From assembly GCA_945859605.1 (NCBI GenBank), contig OX243811.1, positions 40,455,033 through 40,519,032 of the forward strand: a stretch of 64,000 nucleotides of DNA. The letters are read 5' to 3'. A program made the translations under genes and the position numbers. The DNA comes from Lumbricus rubellus. Lineage: Eukaryota; Annelida; Clitellata; Crassiclitellata; Lumbricidae. The notes beneath the pieces were generated by a model. It was not told where the DNA came from. It did no database searches and saw only the letters and a program-made list of their open reading frames with translations. This document shows, piece after piece, positions 11,098-40,165 of this stretch (position 1 is the stretch's first letter; every line of letters starts with the position of its first letter).

Positions 11098-12049
11098 ACC
11101 ACGGTGTATATATATATATAGGGCCTACATATACATTACACATATATTTATTTAGCTGGCATACGTAATAGAGCATTCAGTCAACATTAGGCCTATAGTT
11201 CGTGCGAAATGCACACGCTAGGCCTACAGGCTACAGCCATCTGATGCGATAGATTTGCATCCCGGATCTCACTGACCAATGGCAGCTGCTCATTTGTTCT
11301 TGGCCATTGGCTGCTGAATAGCAATAGGAAGTTAAAATATAGTTTTGGCGACCTAATTGTGTGTGCGACAACTAAGTCGACGTCAAAAGATCTCATGTTT
11401 TGGCTATATATGGTATTGAATAGAAGATAGTCGATAAAGACAGACAGTCGTCCGACCGACCATCCTGAGATTAACACGGACTATAACACTACCACATCTG
11501 AGAAGGTCGCATGTGGACGATCTAGGATAATACACATGTATCGATTCAACTTCATAAAGTGCTAAAGCAGACGAGTTTCAAGGAGAAGTTGTTGCGCTAA
11601 AGTAATCCAGGTCGCATTGTGAGAACTGCAGGTAGGGAAAGGTCAGCAACGAAACACATCAATACAATATTTATATTATTGTACGTCTGCATATATATAG
11701 TTTGCTATGCATGTAGGCTATGCATGCTTAATGCTTATGTGTAGGGTAACTTGGGTCATTATAGACCACTTAACATAAATGTGGATTTCTGGACAAAATT
11801 AAGCATCCGTACGGTCCAAATCAATTGCAATAAAATATTTTCTTCATAAAAATACAATTGTTTGTGAACAATTGACATCAATATATTTCAAAATTTGCAA
11901 GAAATTAAAACGTAAAAGCAGGGCCATATTGCCTCATGGTTGGGACAATAGGCCTGTGAAATTCCGTCACAGTGGGTTCATACACCCCACGTAAGGACCA
12001 TATGTAGTCACGTACGACTACAGCCCCAGATAAACAAATAATAATATTA

Positions 12050-12102
12050 TCGCTCACGTTTAATAAAAATATTAAATTAATATTTTTATTAAACGTGAGC
12101 GA
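12050..12102. repeat. perfect 53 bp palindrome
   Basis: Two 26 bp arms with a single central base; the outer part reads cgctcacgtttaataaaa and its exact complement inverted. There are no mismatches. It lies inside the transposon at 11744-12749. Confidence 0.95.
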
Positions 12103-12317
12103 AATTTTAACCTTCAAAAGCGTCACATTTCAACGACAACATGATATATTGGTTATATTTATTATATACCCATACCCACCACTTGCAGCTTGTCGTCATC
12201 GTGGATATCTGCATGTAAATGTCAGCAACATATATAATGATTGACGAACTTTAGACATGATGATTATAGTCCTAATTTTAATCTTAATCCGTCAAACAAC
12301 GTCTGGTAGGCCCAACA

Positions 12318-12594
12318 CATGGGCGTCCGCAGGAATTTTTCTAGGGGGGGGGGGGGGCGCAAACTTTTAAATAATTGTCACATGGTCTAAATTTAATGGG
12401 CGACAGTTTGAATTTCCATATTATCACGTGAGAATTCTATAGCCTACCAAAGGAAGATATATTATATAGGTTCAACTTGTAGAACGAATCGATAATCACA
12501 TTGAAAATCGCGTTATAACAATCGCAACCAAATAATCTAAATTTATGTGAAAAATCCAGAGGGGCGCACTTGCGCCCCGCTGCGGACGCCCATG
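12318..12594. mobile_element. hAT-like MITE, 277 bp
   Basis: The ends are CATGGGCGTCCGCAG and its exact inverse. Perfect 8 bp target duplications GCCCAACA lie at 12310-12317 and 12595-12602. A run of about 14 G lies near the left end. No ORF. Confidence 0.85.
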
Positions 12595-12751
12595 GCCCAA
12601 CATATACCGTACAGTTGCGTTATAAAGATAGAGTAGCCTATTCAACTAAATTAAATTAAATTAAATGCAAGTGACTGTGACTGCTAATAGTAGTTGATTC
12701 TTCACGATTGTCCATAATAGTCCAGGGTCGATATAACCCCAAGTTACCCTA

Positions 12752-13336
12752 TGTTTGTATACTCGTGTATATGTAGATTGTAGAATGTAGACCCTGCGTA
12801 TGAATGCATATTGTGTTGGATTGTGTTTATGCTAATGTATAATTTATCAATTATAATACTATAGTATACATGTAGGCATATTATTATGTAGCGCTCACTA
12901 TCCGCTTAATTAAAAGACTCTGGTTCATTGGACACTGCAGGCGGAGTAAGAACCCTCTGTGGCGCTCTGCGGAGACTTCACGATTTGGATTGATTCCAGA
13001 TTAGCCTACATATAGGCCTACCGAACTTTTACCGGCAGGTTACAAAGGTCGTGAAGAGTACGACAGTCCCAGTTAAAATGGAGATTGAATAAGGCCAAGA
13101 GAGTAACTGATGCATGAGGATCTGGGCAGTTTGAATGCGTACTAGGTAGGCTAATGGATTCGCAGGCAGATCCATGACTCTCACAATACACAGTTCGGGT
13201 GACTGGCTGAAGTGCATGCGGAGTTGGACTTGGTCCAACGCAAGTGTAAGTCCAACATGAGGACAAAATGCTAAATGCGGAAGGCTAACTAGTAAATATA
13301 CCATTATAATTAGGCCTATAATAGTAACTATATTAT
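12752..13336. other. intergenic, no gene recognised
   Basis: The open frames at 13018-13397 (minus) have no domain and overlap the hAT element, so they are not called. Confidence 0.4.
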
Positions 13337-13344
13337 ATGTAGCC

Positions 13345-13732
13345 CAGCGGTTCCCAACCCATGGCCCGCGGGCCAAAAGTGGCCCGCGAGGCCTCACAAA
13401 ATGGCCCGCCAGGCTTCAACAATGGCACTCATCTCTCAAAGAATTAACAAAAATATATACAAAAAATTGAAAAAATTGACAATTTGGACAGGATAGAACA
13501 TAATTATAATCATTTTCTATTGCAAATTATTTTATTTTGAAGTCTATAAACATCAAACATAAGCTTACTGCCTTAATTTAATTACAACAATTTTTATATG
13601 CTTTTAGTTAAGTAAATTTTAGCATTGTGGCCCCCTAAATGCTCGAATGTCCTTTAACTAAGAAAAAGTGGCCCTCGTGTTCTCCAACTTAGAAAAAGTG
13701 GCCCTACAGTCGAAAAAGGTTGGGAACCACTG
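13345..13732. mobile_element. hAT (Charlie-type) non-autonomous element, 388 bp
   Basis: The ends are CAGCGGTTCCCAACC and GGTTGGGAACCACTG, flanked by perfect 8 bp duplications ATGTAGCC (13337-13344, 13733-13740). The interior has the ggcccgcgggcc motif typical of hAT-Charlie MITEs. It belongs to the same family as 16161-16512, in opposite orientation. Confidence 0.92.
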
Positions 13733-13740
13733 ATGTAGCC

Positions 13741-15204
13741 TATAGGTCTGTGCAAATGTTTATAGTCTGATAGGCTATCTCTAGCCTAATTGCAATAGAT
13801 TACTTCATGACACGTTAGTAAACGATCAGTGGGTGGGTTTCATAACGATCTAATGAGGTCATAATTATAGGCCTACTGCTTCAACATATATAGGCCTATT
13901 CCGGATTCTGATTCTGTAGGCCTACGTCTACGCCTGATTTGTTTCTGTATCTAGGCCTATAGGCCTAGGCTATTTCTAACCGCTGTACAAACATTGCGAT
14001 TAAATTCAATTAAGGGAAAATGTCGAGATCTAGTTTCTCATTATGAGCTTGTCTGGTCCCATGTGTGTATAACGTTGTATACGTTTGTCAAACTACGAAT
14101 TCGTTTTCGTCCTAAAAGAAGTTTGTAGGCTATTCCCTTTAGATGGTTTTCAAGTTTTCAACGATTTCTCTTTTTACAATTTTTCGCAATGGTAAATTTG
14201 CATGGCCAAACCAATGGCCTAGCTGCCACTAATAGGCCTATCATTTTATAAATAAGTAGCCTATGTTGAAGCAGTAGGCCTATTTATTTCTTTGTTTTGT
14301 ATTTATTTTTATCTATGACTATAAGTAGGCCTATTTATATAGGCCCAGAAGTTGTTCGCTGCAATATTAGGCCTAAACCTTCTCTCAATGTAACAGAACA
14401 TTTTCGTGTCAAGGGGAAATATATCGCTGGCATGGAGAGCGAGAAATACCGAGATCGCGCCCCGTAGGGCGAATGTGCTTTAGGCCGGTAGGCTGCTATC
14501 GGCGCCATCAACGCCGTGTATTGCAGGCTGTCTGTTTTGTTAGTAGCCTAGTTAAGATTGATGTCTTCTGTAATTTGCTTTTTTGTGAATGGTTTAAATT
14601 GCATAAATGTAGCCTATGTAGGCCTACACTGTAACCGGTTGCGGTCTGTCAACCGGATTGTTTAAATACAGAAAATATTGTAGTTTTATAATCGATTTAT
14701 ATGGCTTAGTAGGGCCTAAGTAAGTTTTTCCAAGACAGAAGGAATCTTAGGGACACTAAAAAGTCTGTTCTGTTGCTGTTCCTTCGTTTGCTGACCGCAG
14801 GCTCTTTTTGCATGGAGTTTGGAGAGCTCAGACGCACAGGTCACAATACATGTTTAAGGGTCATCTACTCCAAAAATGGCGGGTTAACTATAGTAGCCTA
14901 AGGCGAAGTAAGTCACTCATACTGGGTACGGTACACCGTACATGATGTATAGGGCTAAAATATTGTACCTATATACAAGCCTACATTGGTAGGCCTATCC
15001 ATTCGTAAATAATTAATTGCATTCTGTGTTTTTTGTGTTGAAATTCACTTATAGTTGCTTGTTGGAGCGTGTCGTGGATGAGTTGACGCGAAAGAAGTAA
15101 TTCACCACCGAGACAACAACTGACAATAATTGGCTACTAGAGATCTTTTTCAACTCAACCGTATTCTTTCTTTCATTCGATCACCTTCTAACTACTGAAC
15201 GAAG
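13741..15204. other. upstream region of the FYB-like gene
   Basis: No coding frame. It probably includes the promoter and 5' untranslated region of the gene starting at 15205. TAGGCCTA and its variants are very frequent. Confidence 0.4.
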
Positions 15205-17624
15205 ATGGCTGACTCAGGTATGTATACGAACGACTCATTTAATCATTATCATCTTGTGATTCATATATAATTTGAATAATAGCCTATATTATATACAATA
15301 GCATGTCCAAGTGGCTAGTCAACTATAAGCCTACCATCATATTATTATAAGCAGAGCATCTTTAAGAAACCTCTGTCGGAATGGCTTAAATTAAAATAGG
15401 CCTAACTGTGATGTATAGCTTGTAAGCCTAGTGATAAAACAGCATACAGTCTGTGAGTGTAGTGTACGCATACATCATACATGTTTGGTCGATTTCACTG
15501 ACTGCCTGTTTGGACCCGCATGCAATACTTGTATTAGTCCTATAGTCCTATATAGTCCTCTATAAGCCTTAGGATTGTGTTTCTCGTAGCAAGATGACGT
15601 GGGTCTGCCTTATATAGTTGACTATTTCTTCACTGTTTTGGACGTCTTTCGAGGATCTCTGCGCTCATGATCATCTAACCGACTGTTCAGCTTTCTATAA
15701 TAGGCCTAGTCTAGAAACTTTAATAGTTCTCTAGGTCTTAATCGGCGCGCATTGGGTTTTCTAGGTGGTGTGTACACTTCACCTTGTGAGTTGTGACAGT
15801 TTTACTATAGGTTCTTTTAGAACTCAATTGGCTATATGAGCAAGACACCGGTTGATTGATTGGATACTATTACCGTACTACCTTTAACTAGGCCTACCTT
15901 AGCAATTCTCATGTCGTTCACACTGTATACGCTATACAAAATTTAATAGACAAAAACCGCAAACATTACTCATTAGAAATTCACTTTAAAAATCGATGAA
16001 GTTAGACTTAGCAGGCAAGCTATGATTAGGCTATGTACGAAATACATTACACTTTACGTGTGTAATTTCTCATTCAATAGGCCCTATTTTAACTGGTGAG
16101 AGAGAACTCGATCGGTGGGCGAACAGAAGCACGTATAGGCCTACGTCTTAGAGCCTATAGCAGTGGTTCCCAACCTTTTTGCACTAGAGGGCCACTTTTT
16201 CTAAGTTTGAGGGCACGAGGGCCACTTTTTCTTAGTTGAAGGACATTAGGGGGCCACAAGGCTAAAATTTAATCAACTAAAAGCACATAAAATTGTTATA
16301 ATTGAATCAAAATAGAATGTTTTGTTTTTATAGACGTTAAAATAAAATAACTTGTAACAGAAATTAATTAGGCCTATAGCACGTTCAAATTGTCAATTTT
16401 TCATTAAAGGCCTAGCCTACTTTTTGTTAATTCTCTGATCGAGAGATGAGGGGCCATTTTTTAGGTCTGGCGGGCCACTTTTGGCCCGCGGGCCAGGGGT
16501 TGGGAACCACTGGCCTATGGGTTATAGCGAATATAGGCCTGGCGTTCCCTTGAATCAGCTGTAGATCAATTTAGTACTGCAACCACTTCGTGCTTCTGAT
16601 TCGAGATTCAGTGATTATCACGTGCCGGACACGAACAGTACAGTGTACGAATGCTTGTACAGCAGTAGGACAGAGGACGTAGCGTATACGGTTAACCAAA
16701 GATGATCAACAGTGTTCCGTTGGCAGAGTAGCCCAGATCCTGTATAGTTAATTAGGCTACATGCGGCAACATAGTGCTACATTATGGCTCAAGAGTCAAA
16801 GAATATGATGTGAGAGGGAATTCAGGAAGGAAAGACGAAAGGCAGGAAGAGGAAGGCAATAAGAACAAGGAAGGATCAATAGCAATTAAGGAAAGAAAGC
16901 AAGAATAGTTCCAAGCTATACACAAAAGAAAGAGGAAGAACGAGAAAATGAAAGGTAGGCCTAGGTTATAAATAAAGGATGAATGGATGGTTGGTTAGAT
17001 TGGTGGATGTACAATGTATAGGTGGATGGATAGATGAATAGATGGACGGATGGATGGACGGTTGGATGAATAAATGGATGGATCATTGGTTGGAGGATGG
17101 GTGGATAAATGGATTGGTGGTCGTATACGAATGGATAATGGTTGGATAAATGTATAGACTAGTTGGGTAGATGTATGGATGATTGAATGGACGGATGGGT
17201 CGATAGATGAATGGATCAATCGATGGATAGAGGGTGGGTGGATGAGTGGATAATGTGGTCGGGAGCGCTTCTGAGAAGAAATCGAGAAGGGCGCTACAAC
17301 TAGTTCTCATACATGTAGGCCTATACAAATACATATACAATACATACTATATACAAATTATACATACATACACACATACATACATGCATACAAACATACA
17401 TACATTCATACATACATACATACATACAAACATGCATACATACAAACAAACAAACATACATACATACATACATACATACATACAAGTCATACATACATAC
17501 ATACATACATACATACATACATACATACATACATACGACAAAGTAGCCACATACATACATACATGCATACATACATACATACATACATACATACATACAT
17601 ACATACATACATGCATGCATGCAT

Positions 17625-17655
<31 letters not shown>

Positions 17656-20600
17656 CGCACACACGCACACACACACACACACGTATGCTTACATGCATAC
17701 ATAAAATATGCATTCATACATTACCTACATGCATGCATAAACACGTACTGTCTAGAAAATGTGGTTAAGTTAGACGTTAATGGTGACATGTAATTGCAGC
17801 ACTTAATTAGTCAATCAGGCAGCAGCAGTCTGTCAGAGTAATCATCACATCAACCTCCGCAGCAAAACTGAAGAGGCAATTAGACGAACACAGTGCCCCA
17901 TACAGACAGAGGCAGGCAGGCAGGCAGGCAGACAGACAGACAGACAGACACAAACACAGCCTGATTAGTTAGGCCTACCCGTCGTTCTACCATAGGCCTA
18001 CATCCCGAATAAGACGAAGAAGAGGGATGTTTTGCAGGAGATTAATAAATATTGCGTCTACGAAACTAGATAGCCTAGCTACTTCCTAGTCAGTAATAAA
18101 CCACAATAAAACCGCTATATATAGGAATTTCTTTAGGCCTACAGGCTAGTGAGAAATGGTATAGTTTATTAACCCTGGAAGTGGTAGTAGTGTACCAGTG
18201 GTGATGGACAGTGCCACAGTGGTGGTGGTGGTAATACTATAGCAGGCCACTGATCAGTGGTAGTGCTAGGATATAGTAGGCCTAGTGGTGGTGGTCAGGG
18301 CTTTTTAAAGGAATTTTTTAGAACTGCATAACGTCTTCCCCTTCCCGTTCTCCGTGCTAAACTTTCCTTTTTCTGATTTTTCTTGTGACCTTTTTTAAGT
18401 AGGTAGGCCTACGACTGAGCCTTATGATATAGCCTAGGGCCTAGTGTATTCCTCCTATGAAAATCGTATAAGGCCTTATGTCAATAATAGGCCTTTAACG
18501 TACGTGCTCATTTACTATTTCTAGCGGCAAAGAAGTGCTTTTAACACTGCACAAATGCATTTAGAACGGCACATTTTGTCATGAATTGCACACTAAAAAC
18601 TACCTGGTGGTGGCTGTAGTGGCGGTGCCATAGTAGGAAGAGCAGCAGCAGACTAGGCCTAATAGTAATGACACAGTACTGTTGACACTAACATCATTTC
18701 TTCATTTTTTAACATTGTTTCTGAGAACCTAATCGGCGTTCAGCGTCTGCGTGAGTGAGTCACACTGTCACAGAAACGCGATAATAGTCTATTAATAGGT
18801 CTATGATAAATGACGTTGACCACCCATATAAATAAATTGGCCACATTATAGGCCTATTAGTTAGTCCAGGGAATACGTCAAACGCCAAACTCTCACCAAG
18901 AAAAAAATGTTGCGCTCCCTCAGAGTCCCTCTCCGTAGCTATCACAGATTAGTCTCCATCAATTATTATCCAACCCGGAAGTTACAGACACCCTACTGTC
19001 TCCAATTGCGGCCTGTGCATATTTTAATGATCAGCTGAAGCAGCAGCAGCCAGGGTGCATAGTAGACTAGACGGTGACGACGTACGTGTGGGTTTATCCA
19101 TCGTTCTCAGAATTCCCGGATGTTATCGTTGAGCTATGAAAATAATAAGGCCATGCAATTCTAGACGCGGATCCATATGATCCACTGTTCACATGCGTTC
19201 ATTTAATTACGAACGACGCAGTGATAATAATTATTATCGTGGCCGTACGCATTGGCGACTCACTGCTCAAGCCTTAACAAAAATACTAATGCATTACTTT
19301 AGGCCGAATTACAATGTCCACTTTAGGCCTAATTAGGTCTACAATGTCCTCGTGAGTGCTCTTCACCTACCAATGCTACCATTCTGATGATGAGGCTAGA
19401 TTCCAGAACGTTCCTTTTCTTCCTGGTTTTACACGTAATTTCCCCACATCCTGAAGGATCGTAGGCCTAATTATCTACTTTGGAACATACGGTAGGCAAT
19501 ACGATTTCATTATTATAATATAATCTAATAATATTCTTGTGCTGTTCTGCTTATAGGTCACACAACTCCAACCGCAGGGAAAGACATGAAGAACGTGATC
19601 GCTCAATTCCAACAAGGCAAAGGCAATCTACGGCCAGCGGGAGGCGCTAAGCCAAAGCCACAGACTGGGCTGAAGTCCTCGATCAACGAACACGCAGATA
19701 CAAGCAACGACGCAGCAAAACTACCACGAAAACTGAAGTCCGACAACCAGGAAGGAACCAGAAACTCCGTCGGATCCGAAGCGGCAAATCCATTCAAAGT
19801 GGCTCTGAAGCCAGTGGCACGGACCACCTCCACAGGAACTGGTGGTGTGGTGGCCGCCAAGAATTTCGCCAACCACAAAGCGGTGACAGAAGCCGGCGAC
19901 AAATCAGTGACATCGCCTAAAGCAGAGACATCGGAACCAGCCCCGAAAGTGTCGGCCATCGCAAACAAGTCAAAAATGTTCGAGCAGCAGCAGCAGAAAC
20001 AACCGGAAGTGGTGACGCCAAGTTCGCCCACAGCCTCTACGAAACCTAGATTTTCCGCCAACTCCAACGCTCTGAAAGCGCCAGTGGTTCCGAAACCACA
20101 GACCAAACCTACTCCAGCCACCGACCCGATCCAGAAGCCGAACGGTACGACAGCCCCATCGGCAAACAAATGGAAAAAGCCTGAAAGCAAACCGGATGAA
20201 TTAAAACCAACAGACCAGAAGCCAGACACAAAAAAAGAATTTCCCTTTCGAAAAGCTGTCCAGGATGAGACAAAAACCGGAGATGACGCAGCAGCTGATG
20301 ACAACAAAGCAGGAACAACAAACTTCGCCACAATGCGTCCGGTGAAAGCCACACCGTCCACTACAAAACCGTCGTTTCCGGTGACCGGGGCCACGCTGCC
20401 GAAACAGTTCAAGCCACCGATGGTTGCGTCGAAGATCAACAAAGCAACGGTGGAACCTGAAAAAGAAGACGAAGACGACGAACAACCGAAAATTCCACCA
20501 AAACCGTCCAACAAATCCGATCAACCGAAAATAGCTGCGAAAACCATGGAAGACTTACTGCAACCGAGAATCCCACCGCGATCCACCGACAAAGCCGAAC

Positions 20601-21244
20601 AAGCCAAACCATTCGCAAAAACCACAGAAGATATCGACCAGCCAAAAGTTCCAATGCGGCGGGATCAGAAGAAGCTGGATGAAAGCACAGCGGCAGTCAA
20701 ACATCCGCTGCCGGACAGTCGGAAAGCGGAAGAAAACAAACAGAAGAAAGGCTCGGATTTGTACGATCAGAACGCGAACAAAGTAGGTGGTAAGGGTGTC
20801 GAACTACCACCGCGCAACAACATGGGCAGGCCACTACCGAAGCCAGCAGAGAAACAATATCGTCTGCTGCCCGTTCCAAAACAGAAGGGTAAAGCGCCGA
20901 AGAAGAAGGCAAAGCCTCCAGTCGTGGACCTGAGCAAGTACGCGGCTTACGCCACACCCAAGTCAGTCGTTCCGCCTCCTCTGGCGACGAAACAGTTGTC
21001 TGTGGAAGCGTACGACGATGGTGACGACATATACGAAGACTGCGACAACATGGATGTACCAACCATCAAGCAATCGTCGAGAATCTCTGAATACTCTGAG
21101 GAAGAGGAGGCAAAGTTAGAAAAGAATGCCAAACTGAAAACACCGTCGACGACAACAACAAACACCGACAACTACGGAAAGATGTTCAACGCACCGAGCG
21201 TAGATGAATACGATGACGATGAAATTTACCAGGAGATTGACTGA
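15205..21244 (+). CDS. FYB/ADAP-PRAM1-like adaptor protein lacking an SH3 domain
   Basis: Coding exons are 15205-15217 and 19557-21244 (567 codons with stop). The short first exon encodes MADS plus one base and ends at a GTATGT donor. The large exon starts after ttctgcttatag and the phases join in frame. The start ATG has a good context (gaagATGG). The protein is rich in Pro, Lys, Ser and Thr, with many PKP and PPKP motifs. An N-terminal segment [18 protein letters not shown] resembles the start of FYB-family adaptors. Near the C-terminus [10 protein letters not shown] matches the conserved VDLTKF region of ADAP. The tail carries acidic tyrosine motifs DDIYEDC and DDEIYQEID, likely kinase or SH2 targets. 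Vertebrate ADAP links T-cell receptor signalling to integrins and has helically extended SH3 domains; none is encoded here or within 2.4 kb downstream. Family assignment is moderate because most of the chain is low-complexity. Confidence 0.65.
16161..16512. mobile_element. hAT (Charlie-type) non-autonomous element, 352 bp
   Basis: The ends CAGTGGTTCCCAACC and GGTTGGGAACCACTG are a perfect 15 bp inverted repeat. Flanks are GCCTATAG (16153-16160) and GCCTATGG (16513-16520), an 8 bp duplication with one mismatch. It is the same family as 13345-13732, in reverse orientation. Confidence 0.9.
16978..17250. repeat. degenerate (GGAT)n array
   Basis: Decayed tetranucleotide units ggat/tgga over about 270 bp, in the FYB-like intron. 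Confidence 0.85.
17254..17330 (+). mobile_element. SINE 3' fragment
   Basis: The segment gggagcgcttctgagaagaa through gaagggcgctacaa matches the tail of the SINE at 4210-4445. The tRNA-like head is missing. Confidence 0.7.
17331..17725. repeat. (CATA)n / (CA)n microsatellite, about 390 bp
   Basis: A long run of CATA tetramers grading into CGCA and CA repeats. It follows directly on the SINE 3' fragment. All overlapping open frames are repeat artefacts. Confidence 0.95.
17906..17950. repeat. (GGCA)n(GACA)n microsatellite
   Basis: A run of GGCA then GACA tetramers in the FYB-like intron. Confidence 0.9.
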
Positions 21245-23640
21245 GATGTTCTCGTGCAATGGAATATTTAGAAATATTGGGGTGAACAGTTCTGCGATTG
21301 GGGATAGTGGAGGTGGTAGTCTATAGGATAACGTAAACTTCAAATGGGGCACAATGATCCCTCTAAAAACGCCCTCTGTTGTAAACGGTATGTTTTTTGC
21401 TCCATTCCACTAGTCAAGGAGAAGAGTAGGGTGGGATTTGTGATTGGAAGCAGTGGGCTGGAAAGACAAAACAAGATAGGGAATTGAAAATCTCAGCTGG
21501 CAAAGGCAAGTTTCTGTTCAAATCATACCTGACTTTGAAGCTTGGTATACCAGACCTAGTCAGTGACCAAGAAACGCACAGGCCATTTTTTGTTCTTAAA
21601 ACAAGTTTGAAGTGAAAAAGCTTTGTAGAGATTAATGTTTTTTGCACTCAGACTGCGATCAAAGTTGAAAGCTCAATCCTGTATAGTACACCTTTGAAAT
21701 GTCAGTGTTGTATTGTGGTGCTTAAAGAAATCCAGATGGTTGCTGCACACGGCTTCAAACTAGACTCAAACGATGACAGTACTGAAAGCGATTGGAAAAC
21801 CAATGCAGTTCATCTTTAAAGTGTTAAAGCACCATCACTTGGCACCATCCACCAATTCTTCACCATGAGCACATGAGCAAATGGCACTAGTAAGCAATGG
21901 CCAACACTTTTAAGCAAAAGATGTCAACCACTTTGCACAAATCAAATGATAGTACTGTCAATAGATTTACCAATGCTGTATTATGTAATCTCATTTTACT
22001 CCGAGAATTTCATTTAGGTAATGTAAATGTTTATTTATTAGCAACTGTATGTTATACATGTAGCACAAAAGACACTGAAGGCTCTTCTAGCTCAAGAGCA
22101 ACCATACTAACAATCCAAAGAGGAAATTTAAAGTGATATAAATACTTGGCCAAAGGTAATCAAGATCTTCTGACTGAAGATTAGGTCTGATCACCTGAAT
22201 ATAAAGAAAATAAATATTTAATGCTTCCTGAGGTTTTCTAAATGATTCTTTCAGAAAGCAATATTCCATAAATTTACGACATGGTTCACGTTGAGAAACT
22301 GCAGTAGTAGATGTCGACAGGGTTTTCCTCCATGGTGGATTAACAGCAGCAGCAAATGGCATGCCATTTCTTTCATTTGCCCATGACTTCACACTGAGGG
22401 AATGTAAATTTAACTGTTTCAGGTTGTATAATAGACATTTTATGATTTTTGCACTGATATAAAAATCGAAATAAACTAGCAAATGCTCTCTTGAATATCT
22501 TACAGTTTATATGTTAACCAGAAAGACTGCTTCTCTAAATTCATATGTGTCAAGCACTTTCAATACTTATTAGTTTTATGACTTTTGCTTCAAGACACTT
22601 TCCAAAATGTCAAGACATTGACTACAAGACCGAGACAATACGTTCCAAGACCCAGACATCAAAAACCTCTCAAGACCAAAAGTGTCTCGAGACCATAAAC
22701 TCTGCAGATAAGATAATCTAACTCTTTGGACTAAGATAAGGTAATCTACCTCTTTAAACTAAAGATAAGGTAATCTAACTTCAGTGACTTAAAGTATGGT
22801 AATCTAAATCCTTGGAACAAAGGTAAGGTAATCTAACTCCTTGGAGATTGAAGACAACGTAATCTAATTTCCTGAAGCAAATTGTAAGACTATGTAGTTC
22901 TCCATTGTCATTGTTTACATTGGTTGACTCAGGGAGTCTGCACAGACATACACTTCCCATCATTCCACTTCCCATCATTCCATCCCCCAACTTTATTCTA
23001 CGCAGTTTATGCTTTGAACACACCAGTGCCAACTCTATCTAACGCAGGCGCAGCCATACGCTGCAGTACGTGTTTTGGAAAGCGGAAACAAGAACAACAA
23101 AGCAATTGTGCAACACTACAATCATTTCTTATAAGTTGCAAACTGTTCTCTTTTGTTATGGGCTTGGTTCTTCTAGACCTGTGTAGATATTTTACTGGAG
23201 TGTTACATAAATGACCCAAATAAACCAAATTAAATAAATAAATGAAAGCTTTCCGTTTTACACGAAACCTCAAGATTTGCCAAACATACAAGCGAAGACT
23301 GAATAAATTCGATTATTTCTATATAATGCCGGTCAGAAGCTTTTAAAGGTGCTACATAAATGTCCAGCTCATTTCTCATGCAGCTGAAACCCATATTCTA
23401 AGACAGAAACATTGGGAACACAACATCAGAATTAACAGAATCTCATTATACAAAACTACTCCTGCATGAAACAAGAACCACATACCTATACAACACCTGT
23501 ACAATATTTTCCCATCGCCCAAGATTCCCTTGAAGTAACCAAAACAGATTTCAGCGAAGTCTAAACCTCTGTGTGCATTGCAATCAGTCAATTGTAGCGT
23601 AAGAATCCTGTCTCCCCAGCATTTATAAAATGTGAGTAAA
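21245..23640. other. convergent 3' regions of the FYB-like gene and COG4
   Basis: Between the FYB-like stop (21244) and the COG4 stop (23645). AATAAA motifs on the plus strand near 22208, 22473 and 23219 could end the FYB-like transcript; one on the minus strand near 22991 could end COG4. No conserved frame is seen. Confidence 0.45.
22695..22875. repeat. degenerate tandem repeat, about 29-31 bp unit
   Basis: About six units built around gataaggtaatctaactcctt, each differing by several bases. It lies in the convergent 3' region. Confidence 0.8.
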
Positions 23641-23644
23641 GTTT

Positions 23645-40085
<16,441 letters not shown>

Positions 40086-40165
40086 CTTTATACTTCACTT
40101 GGGAGTTGGGATGTTCCACGCAAAACATAGGGGTCGTTCAAAGATTACGTAGGCCTACATATCGC

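Larger units (their letters stand above)
11744..12749. mobile_element. TA-flanked DNA transposon, about 1.0 kb, with nested hAT element
   Basis: The left end GGGTAACTTGGG and the right end CCCAAGTTACCC are inverted, and TA flanks both (11742-11743, 12750-12751). Without the nested hAT element and its duplication it would be about 720 bp. It also holds the 53 bp palindrome at 12050-12102. No transposase frame is seen. The end design is the same as the elements at 2881 and 59010. Confidence 0.7.
15218..19556 (+). other. 4.3 kb intron of the FYB-like gene
   Basis: Bounded by GTATGT and ttctgcttatAG. It contains a hAT element, GGAT and CATA simple repeats, a SINE 3' fragment and many TAGGCCTA octamers; the last octamer is near 19462. 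Confidence 0.7.

Noticed and set aside
12752..13266. Minus-strand frames of about 80-120 codons
   Set aside because: No domain; one of them starts inside the hAT element at 13345-13732.
17246..17793. Long open frames on both strands rich in [12 protein letters not shown] or MYVCMYVC
   Set aside because: Translations of the CATA and CACA microsatellites; open in all frames for that reason.
19603..20514. 303-codon minus-strand frame
   Set aside because: Antisense shadow of the FYB-like coding exon, whose phase, splice joint and protein motifs support the plus strand.
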